DNA of 64,000 nucleotides from Thalassotalea_F euphylliae. Its GTDB lineage: Bacteria > Pseudomonadota > Gammaproteobacteria > Enterobacterales > Alteromonadaceae. The notes beneath the pieces are model-generated. The model was not told where the DNA came from. It made no database searches and saw only the letters and a program-made list of their open reading frames with translations. This document shows positions 15,419 to 23,297 of the stretch, piece by piece (the first letter of the stretch is position 1; each line of letters begins with the position of its first letter). The stretch spans positions 806,001-870,000 of the forward strand of contig NZ_JBHUIB010000001.1 of the NCBI RefSeq assembly GCF_042682785.1, read 5' to 3'. Both the position numbers and the translations under genes were made by a program.

Positions 15419-16528
15419 TTACACTAATTCCATTAATTGCTTTTTATCAAACGCTTTTAAGCTCTCGGTTTCACCCGCTTTAATTTTGTTTGCCCAATCA
15501 GGGTTAGCAATCAAAGCACGCCCTACTGCGACTAATTCAAATTCATCATCGCTGACACGCTTAAGCAAATCATCAATATTTGCTGCTTCAGCATCTTTAA
15601 AGTTTGCCGTACCATCTTCTGGCAAGAAATCTTGGTTAAGACCAACACTCCCCACAGTGATGGTTGGTTTACCCGTCACTTTTTTCACCCAACCCGCTAA
15701 GTTTAGCTCGCTTCCTTCAAATTCTGGCTCCCAGAAGCGTCGTTGTGAACAATGAAAAATATCAACACCGGCGTCTGCCAATGGTTTCAAGAAACTTTCA
15801 AGCTGCTCAGGTGTTTCGACCAAACGCGCGGTATAGTCTTGCTGCTTCCATTGCGACCAACGGAAAATAATTGGGAATTCTTCACCAACCGCTTCACGAA
15901 CTGCACGCACAAGTTCAATAGCGAATGTTGAACGACCCGCTAAATCACCACCATACTCGTCAGTACGTTGGTTGGTGCCTTCCCAGAAAAATTGATCAAT
16001 CAAGTAGCCGTGAGCACCGTGAAGCTCAATAGCATCAAAGCCAATCTCTTTTGCATCTACAGCAGCTTGAACAAACGCCGCGATAACTTCTTGAATATCT
16101 TCCTTGGTCATTTCATGGCCAGTCTTCTTACCCGGGAACGCCATACCTGAAGGCCCATAGCCCGGAGTATCACCACCCGGCTCTATGCCTGGCTTACGAA
16201 TAGCACCTACATGCCATAGCTGCGGTGCAATCTTACCACCCGCTTCATGCACGGCATCAACGACCTTCTTCCAGCCTGCTAATGCTTCATCACCTGCAAA
16301 AAATGGGACATTGTCATAACCCGATGCAGCTTTGTGGCCAACACAAGTACCTTCGGTAATGATTAAGCCTACACCACCTTCTGCACGGCGCTTGTAATAA
16401 TCGACAACGAGCTGATTGGGGACATTTCCAGGTGAGTATGTCCGCGTCATAGGAGCCATCACAATACGATTATCAAGCTGAAGATTTCCTAGCTCGACAG
16501 ATTCAAACAATTTCTCAGTTGTCGCCAT
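15419..16528 (-). CDS. Alkene reductase, Old Yellow Enzyme family (NemA-like)
   Basis: 369 residues, the normal length for FMN-dependent ene-reductases. The barrel start NRIVMAPMTRTYSPGNVPN, the His pair in IELHGAHGYLIDQF (substrate hydrogen-bonding) and the segment TNQRTDEYGGDLAGRS are typical. It reduces activated C=C bonds or nitro groups of electrophiles with NAD(P)H. The gene follows its TetR regulator by 66 bases, with a perfect palindromic operator between, so it is probably induced by reactive electrophiles like the nemRA system. The regulator differs in detail, so I do not assign nemA. Confidence 0.9.
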   Translation of the reverse strand: MATTEKLFESVELGNLQLDNRIVMAPMTRTYSPGNVPNQLVVDYYKRRAEGGVGLIITEGTCVGHKAASGYDNVPFFAGDEALAGWKKVVDAVHEAGGKIAPQLWHVGAIRKPGIEPGGDTPGYGPSGMAFPGKKTGHEMTKEDIQEVIAAFVQAAVDAKEIGFDAIELHGAHGYLIDQFFWEGTNQRTDEYGGDLAGRSTFAIELVRAVREAVGEEFPIIFRWSQWKQQDYTARLVETPEQLESFLKPLADAGVDIFHCSQRRFWEPEFEGSELNLAGWVKKVTGKPTITVGSVGLNQDFLPEDGTANFKDAEAANIDDLLKRVSDDEFELVAVGRALIANPDWANKIKAGETESLKAFDKKQLMELV

Positions 16529-16557
16529 TTAACTTTCCTCTTTTATTAAACTTTCCG

Positions 16558-16579
16558 TAACTTACCTAGAGGTAAGTTA
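16558..16579. promoter_or_regulatory. TetR operator before the alkene reductase gene
   Basis: Inverted repeat TAACTTACC-TAGA-GGTAAGTTA with perfect 9-bp arms, 30 bases before the ATG at 16528. The same sequence, with a different centre, lies at 17183-17206 upstream of the TetR gene. Confidence 0.8.
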
Positions 16580-16594
16580 TCAAATTAAAATTTT

Positions 16595-17173
16595 TTACTT
16601 ACTGCCCAAAAGGATATTTATTTGCGCAAGCACATGGTCGAATAACTGCTGACCATGGACTCGCGAATACTGGAGCGCACCTTTTACTGACAACACAAGC
16701 ACCGTTGCTTGGGCATTAGCATCACCGAGAAATTGGAACTCTTTTTCTTCTCTTCCCCGTTCAAGCACATCAGCAACAAAAGCTAACTCATGCTCGTCTA
16801 ATTGACGCAATGACTCCTGCATGGCTATCGGTAACGAATTAATGTCCGCTTGCAAACTGCTTAATGGGCATACTTTATTCTTGCCACAGGCAAAACGAAG
16901 CATACCGTTGATATAGGTATCTAACTGCTGTCTCGGGCTCTTTTGTTCAATCAAAATGGCAGCAAATGCTTTTTCATGCCACGCTTGAATCGCCGCGCAC
17001 AGGGCTACGCCAAGATCTTCTTTCTTTGCAAAGTGATGATGTATGCTAGCTTTTGTGATCGATAAATGATTAGCGATATCCAAAAAGCTAAAATTTTCAA
17101 AACCATGGATTTGAAGCAAATCCAACGCAACATCAACAATTTGCTCTTTGCGATTTTTTAAACGAGTTTGCAT
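16595..17173 (-). CDS. TetR/AcrR family repressor
   Basis: 192 residues. The N-terminal helix-turn-helix is FLDIANHLSITKASIHHHF (about residues 26-44), followed by a ligand domain with a two-Cys segment (CGKNKVCPLSSL, near residues 95-106) that could sense electrophiles. It is most like TetR regulators next to ene-reductases. One palindrome lies 10 bases upstream of its start and another between it and its downstream target, so it probably represses both itself and the alkene reductase gene. Confidence 0.88.
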   Translation of the reverse strand: MQTRLKNRKEQIVDVALDLLQIHGFENFSFLDIANHLSITKASIHHHFAKKEDLGVALCAAIQAWHEKAFAAILIEQKSPRQQLDTYINGMLRFACGKNKVCPLSSLQADINSLPIAMQESLRQLDEHELAFVADVLERGREEKEFQFLGDANAQATVLVLSVKGALQYSRVHGQQLFDHVLAQINILLGSK

Positions 17174-17182
17174 AGGAAAAGA

Positions 17183-17206
17183 CTAACTTACCCCCAGGTA
17201 AGTTAG
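17183..17206. promoter_or_regulatory. TetR operator before the regulator's own gene
   Basis: Inverted repeat CTAACTTACC-CCCA-GGTAAGTTAG with perfect 10-bp arms, the same half-site as at 16558-16579. The position implies autoregulation. Confidence 0.8.
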
Positions 17207-17220
17207 CAAGTATTTATTTA

Positions 17221-18138
17221 TCATAATGACGTAACGTCTGATGAAAAACTGCTAACGAGGAGGTCAATAAAGCTTCTCACCTTCGGTGATAAATGCTTTC
17301 GAGACGGGTACACCACAAACACATCAACATCCTTACCAGCATAATCATCCAACATTATGGCAAGTTGACTATTTTCCATCGCCGATTTCATAGTAAAGGC
17401 TGGTAGTCGGCATACGCCATGCCCATCTAGCACCATGGCTAACTCCATTTCTGAACTATTGCACATCATACTGGGCGTAACATCCACTTTCAGTGGTGTA
17501 CCTTCAGGTGTTGTGTACTCCCATCGTGTAGGATTCTTTAAATTGGAATAGCAGATACAACGGTGGTTTTTAAGTTCACTTGGATGTGCAACAACACCAT
17601 GTTTTTTTACGTAATCATGTGATGCAACGGTATGCGCTGGGCTCGAGAAAAGCTTACGGCAAATCAAGCTAGACTCTTCGAGAGTATGAGTTGCTCGAAT
17701 TACCACATCAAAGCCATCTTGAACAACATCAACTTTTCTATCATTGAGGTCTAATTCCAAATCTACTTGTGGATACATCGTCATATATTTGGACATAATT
17801 GGCTGTAAGTAACTCAAGCTCAACGCTACTGGGCAGCTTACTCGCAGCTTTCCTCGAGGTGTCACATCGCCATAACTGATCTGCCCTAATCCTTGTTCCG
17901 CTTCCTGCACTAGCTGCTGACACTGCTGATAGTAAAGTTGGCCTTCTGGCGTTAGCCCGAGCGAGCGCGTTGTTCTGTTTAACAAACGCACACCTAATCG
18001 TGCTTCAAGTTTGTTAAGTTCCTTGCTAATGAATGAAGTAGAGTGCCCAGTTTGTTCTGCAGCTTTTGTTAAGCTTCCGCTTTCCACCACTTGTGTGAAT
18101 ATCACCACACCATCGAACAATCGCGTATTAACAGTCAT
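17221..18138 (-). CDS. LysR family transcriptional regulator
   Basis: 305 residues from the ATG at 18138. The winged helix-turn-helix is FTQVVESGSLTKAAEQTGHS with RLGVRLLNRTTRSLGLTPEG following, and the rest is the periplasmic-binding-like effector domain (residues 90-300). The sequence is of the AaeR/DmlR-like group. It is divergent from the FMN reductase gene that starts at 18282, with a 143-base shared promoter region, and probably regulates it. The effector is unknown. Confidence 0.88.
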   Translation of the reverse strand: MTVNTRLFDGVVIFTQVVESGSLTKAAEQTGHSTSFISKELNKLEARLGVRLLNRTTRSLGLTPEGQLYYQQCQQLVQEAEQGLGQISYGDVTPRGKLRVSCPVALSLSYLQPIMSKYMTMYPQVDLELDLNDRKVDVVQDGFDVVIRATHTLEESSLICRKLFSSPAHTVASHDYVKKHGVVAHPSELKNHRCICYSNLKNPTRWEYTTPEGTPLKVDVTPSMMCNSSEMELAMVLDGHGVCRLPAFTMKSAMENSQLAIMLDDYAGKDVDVFVVYPSRKHLSPKVRSFIDLLVSSFSSDVTSL

Positions 18139-18281
18139 ATGGAAAAAGTATTTCAACTTTAAGGCTATTAATTAAAAAATAGCAACAATATATACTGGAG
18201 TTCAAGTTAATTGAGTAAGTCGCTGTCATTGATTTAATAGTGACCCTCCGTACGAAACGCTTTAACAAGAGAGGAAATACG

Positions 18282-18809
18282 ATGAAAGTTTTAGCATTTG
18301 CTGCGAGCAGCAGCTCCAAGTCAATCAATAAAACATTAGCAAACTACGCAGCTTCTCTTGTAGAAGGTGCGGAATTCGAAATGTTAGATATTAACGACTA
18401 CGAAATGCCTATTTTTAGCCAAGACCGAGAAGAAGAGCTTGGCCAGCCACAGCAAGCAAAAGATTTTTTTGCCAAGCTAGGGGAAGCTGACGCGATCATC
18501 ATCTCCTTTGCAGAGCACAATGGTACTTACACAGCGGCGTATAAAAACTTGTTTGATTGGACGTCTCGCATTGATATGAAGGTGTTTCAAGGTAAGCCCG
18601 TTGTGTACCTAGCAACATCACCTGGACCTGGTGGCGCACAGAGCGTTTTAGCTGCAGCGACTAATTCAGCACAATTTTTTGCTGCTGATGTACGTGCATC
18701 GCTATCAATACCGAGCTTTTTTGATAACTTTGACATGGAGTCACAAAAGCTTATCAATGCAGAGCTAGATTTAGCGTTGAAAGATGCCGTTGCAAAGTTG
18801 CACGACTAA
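18282..18809 (+). CDS. NAD(P)H-dependent FMN reductase family protein
   Basis: 175 residues from the ATG with GAGG eleven bases upstream; earlier in-frame starts lack a ribosome site. The flavodoxin-like fold is shown by MKVLAFAASSSSKSINKTLA (FMN phosphate loop), DAIIISFAEHNGTYTAAYKN and the segment YLATSPGPGGAQSVL. Such enzymes reduce FMN or quinones in the cytoplasm. It is a single gene followed by a strong terminator. Confidence 0.88.
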   Translation: MKVLAFAASSSSKSINKTLANYAASLVEGAEFEMLDINDYEMPIFSQDREEELGQPQQAKDFFAKLGEADAIIISFAEHNGTYTAAYKNLFDWTSRIDMKVFQGKPVVYLATSPGPGGAQSVLAAATNSAQFFAADVRASLSIPSFFDNFDMESQKLINAELDLALKDAVAKLHD

Positions 18810-18831
18810 GCGAGTAACAAATATAGGAATC

Positions 18832-18860
18832 AAAAAAAGCAGCCTTTGTGCTGCTTTTTT
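18832..18860 (+). terminator. Rho-independent terminator after the FMN reductase gene
   Basis: Stem AAAAAAGCAGC/GCTGCTTTTTT with a six-base loop and a T-run, directly after the gene. Confidence 0.9.
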
Positions 18861-18995
18861 ATTGGCAATGTAAACGATTTACACCCTAAACCAACACGCA
18901 TATCACTCTACTTTTTATCAAAATTACATGCTGTTACTTTGAAAATTTGTTGGTTCATATACACTTAACTCACTGCCTATTTTTTAGAGAGCCAC

Positions 18996-19415
18996 ATGGA
19001 CTTAAACGCTCGTCAAACCATCATCGTTGCCATTCTAGTCTTGTTTCTGGGCCGTTATCTGAATAAAAAGTTGAGCGTACTTAACCACTTCAATATACCT
19101 GAACCCGTCACCGGCGGCGTGCTAATTTCCATTGTTTTCGCTGCGATATATACCCTTTTTGATATCACGGTCCAATTCTCATTGCTTCAGCGAGATGCGC
19201 TTCTCATCGTCTTTTTTACCTGTGTAGGCCTGAGTGCTAAATTTTCTACGTTGAAACAGGGCGGCACGACTTTGGTAATTTTACTCGTACTCGCTGTCAT
19301 TTACTTGGTTATTCAAAATTTAACGGGCATTGGCATTGCCGTATCAACAGGCCTGCCAAGTGAAGTAGGAGTACTTGGTGGTTCGGTAAGTCTCAGTGGA
19401 GGACATGGTACCGCT
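18996..19415 (+). pseudogene. gltS: gltS sodium/glutamate symporter, 5' part (interrupted)
   Basis: 140 codons of GltS, an inner-membrane Na+/glutamate symporter: MDLNARQTIIVAILVLFLGR, IPEPVTGGVLIS and GGSVSLSGGHGTA are diagnostic. After the Ala codon at 19413-19415 the frame runs into the inserted element and stops at 19505 after about 29 unrelated residues. The remaining 257 codons resume at 25596. Joining the two at the shared GCT gives an in-frame 397-residue protein, close to E. coli GltS (401). The truncated product lacks half the transport domain and should be inactive. Confidence 0.93.
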
Positions 19416-19434
19416 GTTGTTTGTACCTTTATCA
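19405..19434. other. Left attachment junction of the gltS element
   Basis: The gltS sequence (GGACATGGTACC) meets element sequence (GTTGTTTGTACC) at GCT, 19413-19415. The element arm TGTACC at 19422-19427 mirrors GGTACA in the right junction. Confidence 0.75.
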
Positions 19435-19505
19435 CTACTTTTGTATTGCTGGTTAAAATATACACTGATAATCGGGGGTGTTTATCCGTTAGATTCCCAC
19501 TTTAA

Positions 19506-20006
19506 GCCGGAGACTGTGTACACCCTAAAACTTGTTACGGCGTTAACATAAACAGTTGTTGAACAGTATTAACAGTTGAGAAAGACCCCCATTTGTCCGT
19601 TAGCCGTCCGTTAGATTTAACATTTGACATTACTTTGATGTGTTTATTTCTGCTTTGATTTCTACGCCAGCAATCTTGAAATGAATCTTAATGTACATTG
19701 ATACTCGCCTCTTGTTTAAGTCGATCAAATGATAACTGCTAAAGGCTTGCTGGTGATGATGGAAATGGACTCTTATTGTAACCAATAAAATAATACATAC
19801 ATTATCCTAGAATTTCGGGTTTCGGGGTATGGCCGATATGCACACACAGAAAAAAGGTAAAAGGGGGAATTGCTTTTTTGGCGTTCCTCTCAGAATCGGG
19901 GTAAAAGGCTTTTGGATAATATATTCCCAAGAGGGAATTAATTAGATTGTTTGTTCACCAGTTCCGGTGAGTGGTTAGGTTCATGAACATACAGAAGTAT
20001 GATTAT
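19506..20006. other. Left non-coding region of the gltS element
   Basis: 500 bases with no credible gene. It contains several CCGTTAGA motifs (near 19486, 19594 and 19606) that also occur in the right non-coding region (near 23303 and 23696). Such shared motifs may be recombinase or replication-protein binding sites; this is inference. No clear terminator was found. Confidence 0.45.
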
Positions 20007-20124
20007 GGTTCGTTTAAAGCTCGGTCTAAATGAACTACCTACATCTACATCAAATTGGTTCGTTATAAATTAACGCTGGACTCTAAACGAACTTTCCGCT
20101 AATATCTTAGACTCTAAACGAACT
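20007..20124. promoter_or_regulatory. Candidate res site upstream of the small resolvase gene
   Basis: Array of related half-sites. Site one (20007-20036, 30 bases) and site two (20057-20093, 37 bases) each start with GGTTCGTT and end with the inverse form (TGAACT or AAACGAACT). A further copy of GACTCTAAACGAACT at 20110-20124 repeats the end of site two 31 bases on. The sizes and order resemble Tn3-family res sites I, II and III, next to the resolvase gene at 20144. It would serve for resolution and autoregulation. Confidence 0.6.
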
Positions 20125-20143
20125 AACCAATGAGATTACGAAT

Positions 20144-20698
20144 ATGACAGTATACGGCTACGCTAGAACATCAACCATCGAACAGCAATACGGACTAGAG
20201 GCGCAGATTGAACAGTTGAATACTGCTGGTGCTGATGTGTTGTACCAAGAGCAAGTTAGCTCTGTTGCTGCTAGACCCAAGCTTGATACGTTGATGGCAA
20301 ACATTGAAGCTGGCGATAAGTTAGTTGTTACGAAGTTGGATCGCCTCGCTCGTTCTGTTGCTGACCTTGGCTTGATTGTAAAAGAGTTGGAACTAAAGAA
20401 AGCTGACTTGCATATATTGGATATGAACATTGATACCAGCACCGCCAGCGGTAAGTTGATGTTGAATGTTCTTGGTTCTGTTGCTCAGTTCGAACGTGAA
20501 ATGATGTTAGAGCGTCAGAAAGAGGGTATCGCCAAAGCCAAAGCCGAGGGCAAGTACAAAGGACGCCAGCCGACTAAGTCGGATACTGTTGCTGAGGTGG
20601 AGCGTATGATTCAAGAGGGTAACTTAAAGCCTGCTGAGATAATGAAACTAACTGGTGTAGGCAAGACAACTTTTTACAAAATCAAGAAAAGTATGTGA
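20144..20698 (+). CDS. Small serine recombinase (resolvase/invertase family)
   Basis: 184 residues. The catalytic domain has the nucleophile Ser10 in YGYARTSTIEQQYGLEAQ, with LDRLARSVADLG and GSVAQFEREMMLERQKEGI (the E helix) in the expected order. The C-terminal helix-turn-helix is KPAEIMKLTGVGKTTFYKI. It is like Tn3-type resolvases and Hin-type invertases (about 180-200 residues). A res-like array lies just upstream. Within the element it could resolve cointegrates or multimers; integration is more likely done by the large recombinase at 23938-25551. Confidence 0.92.
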   Translation: MTVYGYARTSTIEQQYGLEAQIEQLNTAGADVLYQEQVSSVAARPKLDTLMANIEAGDKLVVTKLDRLARSVADLGLIVKELELKKADLHILDMNIDTSTASGKLMLNVLGSVAQFEREMMLERQKEGIAKAKAEGKYKGRQPTKSDTVAEVERMIQEGNLKPAEIMKLTGVGKTTFYKIKKSM

Positions 20699-20708
20699 AA
20701 AACAACGA

Positions 20709-20808
20709 TTTGTAACACCCCGAATTGTCTGTAGCCACTAGCCCACAAGGGCTGTAGCGATTTTAACAATAAACTTACAGACTACCTCTAACCTCTTATT
20801 TAACATAC
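20709..20808 (+). repeat. Duplicated intergenic spacer, copy A
   Basis: About 100 bases directly after the resolvase gene, starting TTGTAACACC and ending in a 31-base block (20778-20808) that matches copy B (22432-22462) at 29 of 31 bases. Similar GGGCT/TGTAG segments lie between. Both copies follow a stop codon by a few bases. It contains a small AGCCC/GGGCT hairpin. Confidence 0.75.
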
Positions 20809-21111
20809 CTACAGACCCAACTGGGGACTGTTACTACACTGACGCTTACCAACTGGTCAGACCGAGTCACATGTTCATTTTAAAAACGTATACGTAATTG
20901 GCACAACTTATTTTGTCACAGTCACAGAACTTTTACGACTACGTATACGGGGACTTTTCACGTTTAAATGGCTACAAGACTTATTTTTACTGGGATTGTC
21001 ACAATCGAGGGGTGTTTTGATTATATTTAAACTGGCACAATTTCATTTGTCACAAATTGAGATGAAACGCTAATATCCTTAGTGTACTTTTAATAATAAC
21101 GGAGGGCTTTT
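20809..21111 (+). promoter_or_regulatory. Upstream region of the RHH gene with operator-like repeats
   Basis: 300 bases without a gene. Two 22-base copies of a quasi-palindrome, TGGCACAA...TTTGTCACA, lie at 20899-20920 and 21033-21054 (19 of 22 bases match), with a further GGGATTGTCACAATC near 20992. ACGTATACG occurs twice, near 20886 and 20940. These look like operators for the ribbon-helix-helix protein encoded just downstream. The TGGCAC parts are not sigma54 promoters, because no -12 box is spaced correctly. Confidence 0.5.
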
Positions 21112-21285
21112 ATGAGCACTGAAAGAATACGGCTAACATTACCCAGTGAGGTGATACGGCTGCTGAACAAAACAAGGGCTGATGGTGAGACTATCAGTGA
21201 GTACGCCAGCAAAGTGCTGGTTAAACATTTTAGAGATTGGGGGCTTATGTATGGCACAGCCAAAGAACAAACTAAAGCGGTGTAA
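21112..21285 (+). CDS. Ribbon-helix-helix (CopG-like) DNA-binding protein
   Basis: 57 residues from an ATG with GGAGGG seven bases upstream. MSTERIRLTLPSEVIRLLNK is a typical beta strand plus helix A of the ribbon-helix-helix fold, and GETISEYASKVLVKHFRDWG fits helix B. Such proteins are dimeric repressors of small mobile elements, plasmids and toxin-antitoxin units. Its end overlaps the start of the HNH gene by 35 bases in another frame, so the two are translationally linked. The repeats upstream are its probable operators. A toxin partner was not recognised. Confidence 0.75.
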   Translation: MSTERIRLTLPSEVIRLLNKTRADGETISEYASKVLVKHFRDWGLMYGTAKEQTKAV

Positions 21286-22357
21286 AGTCTGCGGCAAAGC
21301 AAAGCGAACTACCCACTACGGTATCTGTGCTGAATGTAGAGCAGACCGATTTATGGAAAGCACTTACTTTGAATGGCTATGGTCAATGGCTAAACGTGGT
21401 GGCACTAACCAGCTACCCGAAACTATTGAAGACTTGATTGCTGTATTAGAAGTAAAACGGTTCGCTAACTTAGCAATGGGCTGGTACTTCGATGGCGAGG
21501 ATTTCCAGAAAACGTATAAGTACGAAGTTGGGCACCGATACCCTTGTAGTAAAGGCGGTGCTTTAACTGCTGACAATTTGGTGGTAATGCCTTGGAATGT
21601 AAACCGATCACTAGGTAACAATCACGGTGATGGCTTGGAACACTTCAAGAAAACCAGCAAAGAATACACCGATAAGAATGCGTTCCGTCAGGCGTTTATA
21701 CAGCGCTTCAAAGACGATATGACCCAGTTGTCTAAGTACAAGCTAAACGAGGTGCCTACAGAGCCACAGACGGACGCTTGTTGGGCAATTGATGCTGAAC
21801 GTGTACTGGAAAGAGAATGTGAGCGTTTAGGTGTGGAACCAAAGGCTACAGATTTTATCGTTAGCAAGTTCGACAAGGTGGAAAGTAAGTTCGCTGATAT
21901 TTGTGGCGGTTTAGAAACTTTGGAACGTGTTAGTGATTACGCCAGCGAACAAGAACAGATTATTAATTTTTACAAGAGACAAGATAACATTATGAATACA
22001 ATGACAAAAGAAGCGGCTATGGCTTCACGTATGGACAACATCGAATCAGAGTTAACCGAGCGTACTACTGAAGAATTGAGTGCTGCTGTAATGGATGAAA
22101 AGGTTAGGCAAAAGCAGTTAAACGAGACTATCGAAATATTGCTTAGTTTCCCGATCGACCACAAACCCAGCTTGGATAATAAACACCCCAGCCAGTTAGA
22201 TTCGATGGGTTATACAGATACAAGTAGTGTTAGCGCTGCTGTAGGTAAATACCCCGATTACTTCTACGACAATGTGAGGGCTGCTGTTGACGTTACGGGT
22301 ATGACAACTGCTGACTGGAATAACGAAGCGCTGGCAAGTGTGATAAAGGGCTTTTAG
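21251..22357 (+). CDS. Zinc-ribbon and HNH-like nuclease domain protein
   Basis: 368 residues from the ATG of MAQPKNKLKR. Residues 11-29 hold a four-Cys zinc ribbon (CKVCG and CAEC). Residues about 105-140 read GHRYPCSKGGALTADN then LVVMPWNVNRSLGN, which fits a beta-beta-alpha metal (HNH-like) nuclease core: His, the GG turn, DNL, and Asn-Asn/Arg. The rest (150-368) is helical and acidic with no family I know. It could nick or cut DNA for the element or act against other DNA; the target is unknown. It follows the RHH gene with overlap and is followed by spacer copy B. Confidence 0.6.
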   Translation: MAQPKNKLKRCKVCGKAKRTTHYGICAECRADRFMESTYFEWLWSMAKRGGTNQLPETIEDLIAVLEVKRFANLAMGWYFDGEDFQKTYKYEVGHRYPCSKGGALTADNLVVMPWNVNRSLGNNHGDGLEHFKKTSKEYTDKNAFRQAFIQRFKDDMTQLSKYKLNEVPTEPQTDACWAIDAERVLERECERLGVEPKATDFIVSKFDKVESKFADICGGLETLERVSDYASEQEQIINFYKRQDNIMNTMTKEAAMASRMDNIESELTERTTEELSAAVMDEKVRQKQLNETIEILLSFPIDHKPSLDNKHPSQLDSMGYTDTSSVSAAVGKYPDYFYDNVRAAVDVTGMTTADWNNEALASVIKGF

Positions 22358-22363
22358 TCTGTT

Positions 22364-22462
22364 TTGTAACACCACAAAATGGCTACGGGCTACGAATACC
22401 AAGGGATGTAGAGGATTTGATAACAAACATTCAGACTACCTCTACCCTCTCATTTAACATAC
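22364..22462 (+). repeat. Duplicated intergenic spacer, copy B
   Basis: About 99 bases after the HNH gene, the partner of 20709-20808, ending 19 bases before the next ATG. The conserved block is 22432-22462 (29 of 31 bases). Confidence 0.75.
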
Positions 22463-22481
22463 TTAACGAGGGCTTAATATT

Positions 22482-23024
22482 ATGGCTGCAAAAAGTAACT
22501 CTGAAAAACAATGGCTGGCTGATTTGGGGCTGGTCGAACACGAATACCCGCTGATGAGTGTAGACAACAAAGGGCTGGCGCATACCGTTATACCCGACCT
22601 ACTGATGGCTGATGTTGATGGTAACTTTTGTATTGTCGAGTTTAAAGACGGCAACTGTTTAACAACGGATGGGGCGCGTGGCGGTAAAGCTGCTGCTGAT
22701 AACAAAAAGGAAAACTACATTAACAACCCACACGGACGAGGCACGTTTAAACAACGTCTTAACTACGCCAGCAATACAATGGGCTGGAATCATTCAGGGC
22801 ATAAGATGGTGTCAATGGCGAATGCCTTTGGTGCTGTTGAACTTGAAGACGGAACGATGAGCGGTGATACACGAATTATCGTTGTTGACCCCAAGATGGA
22901 CAAACATAAATCCGATCTTAAACTGTTGAAAAGATTGGATAAATTTACTGATAAGGGTGTCGAACTAATGACACCGGAACAATTCACCGAGTCGTTACAA
23001 GGCGGCTTACAACTAACACCTTAA
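22482..23024 (+). CDS. PD-(D/E)XK nuclease-like protein
   Basis: 180 residues. IPDLLMADVDGNFCIVEFKD shows the PD-(D/E)XK pattern: Asp39, Glu53 and Lys55, with Glu8 in the first helix as a possible further acid. The segment after it (TTDGARGGKAAADNKKENYI) is basic, and GDTRIIVVDPK is a later strand. The family includes restriction, repair and phage nucleases; I cannot assign the branch. An ACGAGGG ribosome site precedes the ATG. Together with the HNH gene it gives the element two nuclease-type products. Confidence 0.55.
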   Translation: MAAKSNSEKQWLADLGLVEHEYPLMSVDNKGLAHTVIPDLLMADVDGNFCIVEFKDGNCLTTDGARGGKAAADNKKENYINNPHGRGTFKQRLNYASNTMGWNHSGHKMVSMANAFGAVELEDGTMSGDTRIIVVDPKMDKHKSDLKLLKRLDKFTDKGVELMTPEQFTESLQGGLQLTP

Positions 23025-23039
23025 TTGAGGATTTTTATT

Positions 23040-23297
23040 ATGACTAAACAACTAACTGAAACTAAAGTATTGAATGCTGTGGCTGTGATTAACCAAGCGG
23101 CTGCTGACGGCTTTGAACTGTGGCGTGACCTAAAAGAGTTCGACGGATATGAGCAAGACTTATTCTCGCTGGCTGTACGCAACAGAAAGACGGGAACGGT
23201 ACGTAAACCTAGTGCTGATGGCTTTGTTAAGTTACGACACAATGACGGCACGTTTAAACGCATTGCTGCGGTGCGAACTAAGCCACTAGCTTTGTAA
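23040..23297 (+). CDS. Small hypothetical protein of the gltS element
   Basis: 85 residues from an ATG with TGAGGA upstream; a TTG five codons earlier overlaps the preceding stop and is less likely. The product (MTKQLTETKVLNAVAVINQA, LRHNDGTFKRIAAV) is mixed alpha/beta and basic near its end. I know no family. It starts 15 bases after the PD-(D/E)XK-like gene, so both are in one unit. Confidence 0.6.
   Translation: MTKQLTETKVLNAVAVINQAAADGFELWRDLKEFDGYEQDLFSLAVRNRKTGTVRKPSADGFVKLRHNDGTFKRIAAVRTKPLAL

Noticed and set aside
21033..21054. TGGCAC in front of the RHH gene as a sigma54 promoter
   Set aside because: No GC or GT lies ten bases after the GG, so the -12 box is missing; the block is better explained as one of two operator-like repeats.
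21112..22357. RHH and HNH genes as a toxin-antitoxin pair
   Set aside because: The overlap fits, but the downstream protein is far longer than usual toxins and has a nuclease-type motif without a known toxin family; kept only as a possibility.
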